Positions 50,440 to 56,704 of a stretch of 56,704 nt of DNA are shown piece by piece. The DNA is from Legionellaceae bacterium. Its GTDB lineage: Bacteria; Pseudomonadota; Gammaproteobacteria; Legionellales; Legionellaceae. The stretch spans positions 1 through 56,704 of the forward strand of contig JAFIFT010000013.1 of NCBI GenBank assembly GCA_020831865.1. Reading direction: 5' to 3'. The position numbers and the translations under genes are program-made. Under the pieces are notes generated by a model. It worked only from the letters and a program-made list of their open reading frames with translations, did no database searches and was not told where the DNA came from. How positions within the stretch are numbered: position 1 is the first letter of the stretch; each line of letters opens with the position of its first letter.

Positions 50440-50448
50440 GGGGATTAC

Positions 50449-50817
50449 ATGAAAACAATGCTTCGCTCGTTTTACCTCAGCGCTATTAGCGTGTTTTACG
50501 CACCTGCCATTTTTGCCGCAGATGGCTGGTTTCCAAAAATCTCCGATGCTGACAACATCGAGAATGGTTCGACAAGCATGATGAAGGTGACGGGGAATTA
50601 CGTCAAACAGGGCTTGGGCTTGCTGCTGTTTATTACTGCGGTTGTCACCTTTATTAAATTTATCACCACGGTACAACACGGTATTGAAGAGTCGAAGAAA
50701 AATGAAGGCTCAATGGTCGCCTTTGGCACCTTTGCGGTGATGGGTATTACTTATCTGGCAATTAGTATTGCCTCTGGTTATGTCGGTTATTCCATGATTA
50801 CCAAATTCAAAATATAG
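50449..50817 (+). CDS. Integrating conjugative element protein, TIGR03745 type (pilin-like)
   Basis: This 122-residue protein has a signal peptide cleaved near FAADG and two later hydrophobic segments (QGLGLLLFITAVVTFIKFIT and FGTFAVMGITYLAISIASGY). This is the TIGR03745 layout, a VirB2-like candidate pilin. It starts 9 bp after the TIGR03758-type gene. Confidence 0.82.
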   Translation: MKTMLRSFYLSAISVFYAPAIFAADGWFPKISDADNIENGSTSMMKVTGNYVKQGLGLLLFITAVVTFIKFITTVQHGIEESKKNEGSMVAFGTFAVMGITYLAISIASGYVGYSMITKFKI

Positions 50818-50828
50818 GAGGTGGATTG

Positions 50829-51191
50829 ATGAGTCAGCCTTCATCGCGCCATTTATCGCATGACTTTGCCGCTTGGAAGGGCTTAAGCCTGCGTGAATTA
50901 TTCTGGATTGTGATCAGCACCACACCAGCTACCACCATTGTGTTTATGGTTTTGGGAAGTATTTTAGGCTTTCCGATTGCCGGTGGCTGTGTGGGATTTA
51001 TTGTCGGTTTCATTTTAGCCATTACCGTCTGGCCTAAAGGTATTGCCCGATTAAAAGCAGGCAAGCCTTATGGCTATGTGATGAAACAGGCTATCCAGTT
51101 AATGGTGCGATTAAGGCTCAAGCATTCCCCTTGGATGCATTACCAAGGACGCTGGAACAAGAACAAAACCGTGGGAGATCGCGATGTTTGA
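50829..51191 (+). CDS. Integrating conjugative element protein, TIGR03750 type
   Basis: This protein of about 120 residues has two membrane helices (LFWIVISTTPATTIVFMVLG and VGFIVGFILAITVWPKGIAR), the TIGR03750 pattern, similar in layout to VirB3-like subunits. ATG 50829 follows GGAGGTGG; the TTG at 50826 is rejected. It overlaps the next gene by 8 bp. Confidence 0.82.
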   Translation: MSQPSSRHLSHDFAAWKGLSLRELFWIVISTTPATTIVFMVLGSILGFPIAGGCVGFIVGFILAITVWPKGIARLKAGKPYGYVMKQAIQLMVRLRLKHSPWMHYQGRWNKNKTVGDRDV

Positions 51192-51840
51192 CTACTGGAA
51201 AAAAATCGACAGCCTGCACCATCATAATCGTTTATTACTGGTCTTCATTGCTGTTTTAACGGTGATTGTGCTGGCCTTAATTGTTACCTTGTTTCAAACC
51301 CCCAAGCGCTATGAATTTTGGCTAAGTCCTAACATGGCCGCCAATGGTGGCTTGATGAAAGCCAGTGACATTCCCAATGAATATGTGCAAGGCTTTGTTA
51401 CGTCTCTGATGCCCACTTTATATAGTTGGTCTAATGAAGGAAAAGAAGAATTTAATCGAAACATCAAAGGATTTCACTACTATTTCACTCCACGCCATGA
51501 GCAGTTATTACAGCAAACGCTAGCGACCTACAAAAATGCGCAATTATTTCAGCGCAGTCAGGTTGCCAGCCTGTATCGATTTATGGAACCGCAGGACATC
51601 AAAAAAATCAGCCCCAATGCATGGGAAGTCAAACTGGTGTTGCGCATTACCCAACGCTTAAAAGATAACTCGGCCATGATCATTGCGGACAAGGTGGTTG
51701 TCTATCATTTGCGCGTGGTCAAACTCACAATCTCGAAATTAAATAATCCGTTTCAATTGGCTCTGGATGGCTATACCCAACCTGAGCAGCGATTGAAGGA
51801 TTTATTGGCGCAAGCGGAGGAAACCCATGAAGATAGTTAA
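51184..51840 (+). CDS. Integrating conjugative element protein, TIGR03746 type (VirB8/TraE-like)
   Basis: This 218-residue bitopic protein has one N-terminal membrane helix (LLLVFIAVLTVIVLALIVTL) and a periplasmic domain (FWLSPNMAANGGLMKASDIP, then YVQGFVTSLMPTLYSWSNEG). The TIGR03746 pattern and position suggest a VirB8/TraE-like scaffold. It overlaps the next gene by 14 bp. Confidence 0.84.
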   Translation: MFDYWKKIDSLHHHNRLLLVFIAVLTVIVLALIVTLFQTPKRYEFWLSPNMAANGGLMKASDIPNEYVQGFVTSLMPTLYSWSNEGKEEFNRNIKGFHYYFTPRHEQLLQQTLATYKNAQLFQRSQVASLYRFMEPQDIKKISPNAWEVKLVLRITQRLKDNSAMIIADKVVVYHLRVVKLTISKLNNPFQLALDGYTQPEQRLKDLLAQAEETHEDS

Positions 51841-52597
51841 GATTGCTTTACTCAGTTTAATCCTGACCAGTGCCAGCCATGCCCTGCAAAGCGAACATCT
51901 GGTGTGGGAAAAAGTGCCATTGACCATTGAGCTGCCCATCAAGCAGGAACGCCTGATCCAGTTTCCGCAAACCATTAAAATTATTGATCAACAATTAAGT
52001 CCAAATCTGGATATTTTGAAGGTCAAAGGCAGTTTATATCTCAAAGCGCAGGATGCCTTTAAACACGCCAGAATCATTGTGCAGCTGATCCCGGATGGGG
52101 AAGTCATCCTTTTGAATCTTAAAGCGGATGCGGGCTTTCACAACACAACCCCGATTGAAATATTAACCGATGATCCAAAACGAGATAGCAAGGCTGCCAC
52201 CAGCCATTATGAATATAACGCCATTCAATTAACCCGCTTTGCCATTCAAGCATTGTATGCCCCTGAACGGGTTCGCCAGATCCCCAATGGTGTCTATCGA
52301 ACGCCGATGCAAACCCATAAAACCATCCATCTGTTTTATGGTGCCAGCATTGAAGCGCATCCGATTGGCTCATGGCGTGGTGGGGCGTTACATGTTACCG
52401 CAGTCGAATTAAAAAACTTACTCAATCAACCCATTCACTTAAAGCCTTCTGATTTGATTGGCCAGTGGCAAACCGCCAGTTTTTATCCTAGTACTCGACT
52501 GAGCGCAAGAAATCAGCATGAAAGTACCGTGGTCTTTTTGGTTTCGGCTCAATCCTTTCATGAAGCCCTAACTATGCACACGAGGTTTAGCCGATGA
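51827..52597 (+). CDS. Integrating conjugative element protein, TIGR03749 type (TraK-like)
   Basis: This 256-residue periplasmic protein has a signal peptide (IVKIALLSLILTSASHAL), then beta-rich VWEKVPLTIELPIKQERLIQ, matching TIGR03749, which is TraK/VirB9-like in position. Late features are LTRFAIQALYAPERV and LSARNQHESTVVFLVSAQ. It shares ATGATGA with the start of the next gene. Confidence 0.84.
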   Translation: MKIVKIALLSLILTSASHALQSEHLVWEKVPLTIELPIKQERLIQFPQTIKIIDQQLSPNLDILKVKGSLYLKAQDAFKHARIIVQLIPDGEVILLNLKADAGFHNTTPIEILTDDPKRDSKAATSHYEYNAIQLTRFAIQALYAPERVRQIPNGVYRTPMQTHKTIHLFYGASIEAHPIGSWRGGALHVTAVELKNLLNQPIHLKPSDLIGQWQTASFYPSTRLSARNQHESTVVFLVSAQSFHEALTMHTRFSR

Positions 52598-53859
52598 TGA
52601 AAAACAGCGGAATAAAAATACTTTCTGGATCAGTGGTTTTGGTTGTTGTACTGATTTTGATAAATGGTCGGCAAAGCACGCCTGTTACTGAAACGTCAAC
52701 CAACCCTAACAACTTTAACGAAGCCATTGCCAGCCAGTTTAATGACAATATTCGGGATGTATCCGCAAGGCTTCAGGAAACTGAAAAAAAGCTTGAACAA
52801 ATGCAGGGTGAAAATAAATCCCTATATGAGCGGTTACAGCAACCAGTAAAAATTGAGTCTAATCATGCATTGCAAGATGAATTATTGGCACTAAAAGAGA
52901 AAGTCAGCGCTTTAACACACAGTACCGCGAAATCTTATCCAATGGGTGACGCCATCGAAACGGCTAAAGCCCAAATCAAAGATCTGGATACCTTGCTGGA
53001 TAAACCCAGTCAGCTCCATAAAGAAAACCGTTTATGGGCTGAATCCACACCAAAGGAAGATGCCCCATCCTCAACGCCTTTTTATACCATCCCTGCCGGC
53101 AGTGATTTTAGTAAAGTCACCTTGCTGTCGGCTTTAATTGGTGAAGTGCCGGTTGAAGGTAAATTAATGCAGCCTTTATTTCCCTTTTCTGCGCTCATTA
53201 GCCGCGGCGATTTAATGACCGCCAATGGGATGCACTTGCCCGATGAAATCATAGGCATGAAAGTCAGTGGTTATTCCATCGGTGTAGGATCTTTTCTCGA
53301 TAATATTTCCTGTGCGCGTGCGTATGTCACCTCGGCTTTATTTGTTTTTGACGATGGTCACTTTGTAACCGTAGGCAAAGAGCAGATGAAAAGTTCCGCT
53401 GAATTAATCAATAACGACAGCATCGGTTATCTCACCACCCAATATGGCAATCCCTGCATCAAAGGCCAATACATCAGCAACGCACCGCAAGTCTTAACCT
53501 CCATGATGGCTACGGGTGCCATTCAAGGGGCGGGTTCGGCTTTGTCAAAATGGCAGATGAGCTATCAGGCCGAAGGAGGCACTGCCATAGCGACCCCCAC
53601 TGGAAATTTAGGTCATTATGCTGCCGGCGGTGCGTTGGGCGAAGGCAGCCAGAAGATTGCAGACTGGTTGGAAAAACGCATCCAAGGCAGTTTCGATATG
53701 GTCTTTGTACCTGCCAGTATCAAAGTGAACAGCGGCTTTATTCCCAATCAATTGAGCCTTCACATCAATCAAACCATCACAATCGATAAAGAACTTAACG
53801 GGAGAGTATTAGATTATGGTCATCATCAACCAAAAGAATTTGATAATGCTTTGCGCTAG
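52594..53859 (+). CDS. Integrating conjugative element protein, TIGR03752 type (TraB/VirB10-like)
   Basis: This 421-residue bitopic protein has one N-terminal membrane helix (ILSGSVVLVVVLILI), a coiled coil (SARLQETEKKLEQMQGENKS) and a VirB10-like beta-barrel domain (YTIPAGSDFSKVTLLSALIG through SALISRGDLMTANGMHLPDE). A Gly/Ala-rich segment follows (AIQGAGSALSKWQMSYQ). It matches TIGR03752 in order and size and probably bridges the two membranes. It overlaps the lipoprotein gene by 44 bp. Confidence 0.87.
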   Translation: MMKNSGIKILSGSVVLVVVLILINGRQSTPVTETSTNPNNFNEAIASQFNDNIRDVSARLQETEKKLEQMQGENKSLYERLQQPVKIESNHALQDELLALKEKVSALTHSTAKSYPMGDAIETAKAQIKDLDTLLDKPSQLHKENRLWAESTPKEDAPSSTPFYTIPAGSDFSKVTLLSALIGEVPVEGKLMQPLFPFSALISRGDLMTANGMHLPDEIIGMKVSGYSIGVGSFLDNISCARAYVTSALFVFDDGHFVTVGKEQMKSSAELINNDSIGYLTTQYGNPCIKGQYISNAPQVLTSMMATGAIQGAGSALSKWQMSYQAEGGTAIATPTGNLGHYAAGGALGEGSQKIADWLEKRIQGSFDMVFVPASIKVNSGFIPNQLSLHINQTITIDKELNGRVLDYGHHQPKEFDNALR

Positions 53860-54160
53860 TCTGAGTTTATGCGCCTGTTCCACGGCAAAAGTTCCTTCTG
53901 GCACGATTCCGGAGCAGGGCTTAACAGTGAGTCAGTTGTATCAGCATAGTCAAAAGCCGATCAAGCCGGTGAAAGCTCAAAAAGTGTCGGTTAAAATAGC
54001 GCAACCTGCCTTTAAGGCATTAGCAAACCCGGAAATACCCATCCATGTCTTTGCACATGTCGCCAATATTGGTGACGAGCAGATCATCAAACCGGCCTAT
54101 ACCACACGCTTTTTCCTTTACAAACAAAACCAGTATGCCTTGGCATCTGAACGGTATTAG
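53816..54160 (+). CDS. Integrating conjugative element lipoprotein, TIGR03751 type
   Basis: This 114-residue lipoprotein has the lipobox LSLCACS and a mature segment QGLTVSQLYQHSQKPIKPVK. The position after the TraB-like gene matches TIGR03751 (VirB7-like). The start lies inside the upstream gene (44-bp overlap), typical of this compact operon. Confidence 0.82.
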   Translation: MVIINQKNLIMLCASLSLCACSTAKVPSGTIPEQGLTVSQLYQHSQKPIKPVKAQKVSVKIAQPAFKALANPEIPIHVFAHVANIGDEQIIKPAYTTRFFLYKQNQYALASERY

Positions 54161-54168
54161 GGGGTTTT

Positions 54169-56704
54169 ATGAATGCATTATGGGATTGGTTATTAGGCAA
54201 GGGAAATACAGTCAAACAAGGCTATGTCAATCCACAGCCCTCTTTTGCTGATCTGTTAAATATCGCTGATTTTGACAATGCGCATCAGATATTTTTATTT
54301 GCCGATGGTAAAAGTCTGGGTTCAGGCTTTGAGCTGGGCGATATTCCGGCAGAAGCCGCAGCTCCCAGCCATTTGCAAGCGGTCTTTGACAAAATACGCG
54401 ATACTTTTGCCTCAGTGGTGCCGCTTCATGCCGTTGATCCATGGGTGATGCAAATGTTTGTGCAGGATGACTATGATCTTGAACCGGTCATGGAACACAT
54501 TGGTCAGTATATTGAAGATAAAATCCTTCAAAGCCCGATGACGCAAGATTACCTGCATCGATTAAAGGACTTGTTCGATAAGATGTCGCGCCCTCAGGGC
54601 TTATTTCAAGATCCCAAAACAGGCCAAGCCTTTCGTGGTAGAAGGCGGCGCATTCGGGTGTTGTTTTATCGTCAATATCATTCCTTGAGTCCAAGCAGGG
54701 ATGAGGCACTCAAAGAGCATCAAGAGGTTTTATCTCAAATTGAAAGTAAACTCCGCTCACCCGGATTGGCGTTAAAGCGTCTATCGGGCAAGGGTTATTA
54801 TCAATGGTGGCTGCGTTGGTTTAATCCAAAACAAGCAGAGCAGTTACTCAAACAGTTTCCTTATCCAAACCCAAAGCCAGCCGGATTTAATCTGGCGCAA
54901 AATGTCTTTTTTACCCCACCTGAAAGTGATGCAAACGGCTTTATATTTGACGGGCTGAAACATCGGATTTTATATGTCGATGGACTAAAAGAAGTGCCAG
55001 CCATTGGCCTTATTTCAAGAGAACGGCCACAAGCCAACCCTAAACACCGCTATGCCTTATTGGATACCCTGCCTGAAGGCAGTATTTACACCATTCAAGT
55101 CGTCTTTGCCAATGACACTGCGCTTGATGCGCATTTAACCCGGCTGGAAAAAGGCATCGTTGGCACCAGCCTAAAGCCTCAGCAAGTGCGTGATGATATT
55201 AAGACTGCCCGCAATGAATTAACCATGGGCAATCGCTTGTTCTGGGTGAATCAGGCGGTTTTTTATCGTGCTGATGATACGCAGGCAATTGAGAAAAGAC
55301 TGCATGATATTTTCGTTGAAGCCAAAATGCCCTTGATAGAATCACGCTTTGATATTCATCCGCTTAATTCTTATCTTAACGCACTGCCTTTTAACTTCAT
55401 CCCACAATACGCCAGACAATATTTATGTTATGACCGGTTGATGTATGCCACGGAACTCGCGGCCTTACTCCCTGTGTATGGCCGCAATCAAGGCGCGAGG
55501 CATCTGCCGTGTTTTACCTTTTTTAACCGTCTGGGTGAACCGGTCTTTTTTGATTTGCTGCATCATGATTTTGTCAGCCAAAATTCACACTGCGCCATCT
55601 TTGCCAATTCTGGCGGTGGTAAATCGGTATTGACGGGCTGGCTGATTCAATCCTTACTGGCGATAAAAAATGCCCGTATTGTCCTGTTTGAAATGGGCAA
55701 TTCATTTGATCGCTTATTAACCCACTGCCAAAAACATGGCCTGAAAACCAAGCAATTATTGCTGTCGAACCAAAAAGACAAAGCCGTTCCGCTTAATCCA
55801 TTTTGCGATGCCTACAAAGCCATCCCTGAAATTTCCGAGCAGTCATCGAAGGTGGCTGAGCAATTGATGCAATTAAAAAAAGAACTATCACTTCCTGCCA
55901 GCGAAGATGAACTGCAATGCCAGAATGAAACCCGATCCTATTTAACCGAACTGGCATTGGCCTTAAGAACCATGATCACCGAGGCCAACAATCGGGAAGA
56001 AGAAGGCTTTACCCTGGCTGATGAAACGCTGTTAATTGAAATATTGGGCGATGCGATTTTAGACTCTGTGCAGAAAAAAATCCCGCAGATGCTCAGCGAG
56101 CATGTACTGCAAGCCTTTGAACGGCGCATTGCAATAGAGCTGATCCCACGTAAAAAAGAACGGCTGCAAGATATGGCGGATCGATTAAAAAGCTATGTCA
56201 TCAACAGCTCAAAAGCACGTTTTTTTAATGTACCTACTGAACCCTTGGATGATTTTGATATTTTCCATATCGATATTTCAGCGATTAAAGACGATCGGGG
56301 CAAGCTGGCATTGGTGATGGTGTCCTTATTACCCCGAATTCTGGCCATGGCCGAGCGCACGCAAAATGATCCCAGACCGATGTTTCTGATTATTGATGAA
56401 GCGCATTTGCAGTTTGAAATTGATGTCATTGTCTCTTATGCCACCTTAATCGCCAAAGTTGCGCGTAAACTTGGCCTTTGGTTGATTCCGGTTACCCAAA
56501 ATGTGGCTGATATGAGTTCAGCCAAAGCCACCAAGATTTTATCGTTGATTGAAACTTGGATTGCCCTTGGTCTGGATGAAAATGAAATCACCAACATCAA
56601 ACAGTTTAAAACCCTGACCCCACAACAAGAAGCATTGATTCGTGACATTGATTCACAAAAGGGAGTGAATGCCGAAGCCGTCCTATTGGGTTCACGCTAT
56701 CAGG
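54169..56704 (+). CDS. Conjugative transfer ATPase, TIGR03744 type (VirB4/TraC-like), truncated by window edge
   Basis: This open frame runs from ATG 54169 to the right edge (845 full codons, no stop). Walker A is FANSGGGKSVLT near nucleotide 55610 and Walker B is FLIIDEAHLQF near 56390. The N-terminus reads MNALWDWLLGKGNTVKQGYV, with DIPAEAAAPSHLQAVFDKIR after it. VirB4-type ATPases drive pilus assembly and DNA transfer. The gene is the next in the canonical order. Its 3' end is missing only because the window ends. Confidence 0.9.
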   Translation, partial: MNALWDWLLGKGNTVKQGYVNPQPSFADLLNIADFDNAHQIFLFADGKSLGSGFELGDIPAEAAAPSHLQAVFDKIRDTFASVVPLHAVDPWVMQMFVQDDYDLEPVMEHIGQYIEDKILQSPMTQDYLHRLKDLFDKMSRPQGLFQDPKTGQAFRGRRRRIRVLFYRQYHSLSPSRDEALKEHQEVLSQIESKLRSPGLALKRLSGKGYYQWWLRWFNPKQAEQLLKQFPYPNPKPAGFNLAQNVFFTPPESDANGFIFDGLKHRILYVDGLKEVPAIGLISRERPQANPKHRYALLDTLPEGSIYTIQVVFANDTALDAHLTRLEKGIVGTSLKPQQVRDDIKTARNELTMGNRLFWVNQAVFYRADDTQAIEKRLHDIFVEAKMPLIESRFDIHPLNSYLNALPFNFIPQYARQYLCYDRLMYATELAALLPVYGRNQGARHLPCFTFFNRLGEPVFFDLLHHDFVSQNSHCAIFANSGGGKSVLTGWLIQSLLAIKNARIVLFEMGNSFDRLLTHCQKHGLKTKQLLLSNQKDKAVPLNPFCDAYKAIPEISEQSSKVAEQLMQLKKELSLPASEDELQCQNETRSYLTELALALRTMITEANNREEEGFTLADETLLIEILGDAILDSVQKKIPQMLSEHVLQAFERRIAIELIPRKKERLQDMADRLKSYVINSSKARFFNVPTEPLDDFDIFHIDISAIKDDRGKLALVMVSLLPRILAMAERTQNDPRPMFLIIDEAHLQFEIDVIVSYATLIAKVARKLGLWLIPVTQNVADMSSAKATKILSLIETWIALGLDENEITNIKQFKTLTPQQEALIRDIDSQKGVNAEAVLLGSRYQ

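Larger units (their letters stand above)
34505..56704 (+). mobile_element. Legionella genomic-island-type integrative conjugative element (left part)
   Basis: Everything from the tRNA-Pro 3' end to the right edge fits an ICE: small regulators and unknown genes, an AlpA-like factor, cargo (regulator-sensor-deformylase-MFS module, restriction-modification, SIR2-HerA), an xre/lvrA divergent control region, lvrA-lvrB-lvrC(csrA)-like genes, then a conjugation operon of the ICEHin1056/PFL_46xx type. The right end, integrase, relaxase and coupling protein are not in the window. The cargo is visibly more AT-rich than the conjugation genes. Confidence 0.85.

Noticed and set aside
34505..56704. CRISPR array or transposase in the ICE
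   Set aside because: No regularly spaced repeats and no DDE or serine transposase motifs were seen in any large frame.

Overview
The window looks like part of a Legionella-type chromosome (order Legionellales). Its left two thirds are ordinary gammaproteobacterial genes around a Dot/Icm type IVB secretion cluster (icmT, icmS, a candidate IcmR functional homologue, icmQ, icmP/dotM, icmO/dotL, icmD/dotP). Its right third is a Legionella genomic-island-type integrative conjugative element (ICE) beginning at a tRNA-Pro gene. Core genes look close to 50% GC by eye, which is high for the genus, so I do not name a species.

Layout. 1-12.8 kb: housekeeping genes (hemH, a cold-shock gene, yqgE-ruvX-pyrB, comM, ubiK, a PII gene, 5-formyl-THF cyclo-ligase, a pabC-like lyase, a VTT-domain membrane protein), interrupted by two large proteins of unknown family at 197-2413 and 11137-12771 that could be Dot/Icm effectors. 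12.9-15.1 kb: an Aas-like fused acyltransferase/acyl-ACP synthetase whose acyltransferase half has lost both key residues. 15.2-21.5 kb: the icm cluster, preceded by an unrecognised 70-residue gene. 21.5-34.3 kb: a TRIC-family protein, a regulator-sensor-MFS module, mutM, two fatty acid desaturases, a polysaccharide deacetylase and an O-antigen-ligase-like protein, a polyhydroxybutyrate locus (phaB, phaR, phasin), a decayed formaldehyde-detoxification locus (adhC-fghA deletion fusion), a PAS-LuxR regulator and an L,D-transpeptidase.

The ICE (34505 to beyond the right edge) starts directly after the 3' end of tRNA-Pro(GGG). Its left end carries small unknown genes, an AlpA-like regulator, and a second paralogous copy of the regulator-sensor-MFS module that includes an extra peptide deformylase gene. 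Next is an AT-rich defence block: two tandem cytosine-5 DNA methyltransferases plus an HNH nuclease on the plus strand, and an xre-sir2-herA operon on the minus strand. The divergent genes that follow resemble lvrA, lvrB and lvrC (a CsrA paralogue). A tightly overlapping operon of ICEHin1056/PFL_46xx-type conjugation proteins then runs to a truncated VirB4-like ATPase at the window end. No integrase, relaxase or coupling protein is visible, so they must lie to the right or be absent.

The most interesting items are the duplicated regulator-sensor-(deformylase)-MFS module, the candidate IcmR functional homologue, the apparently dead acyltransferase domain, the paired candidate PhaR operators around the phasin promoter, and the SIR2-HerA operon next to the ICE control region. 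Family names are from memory and motif reading; no database search was run.
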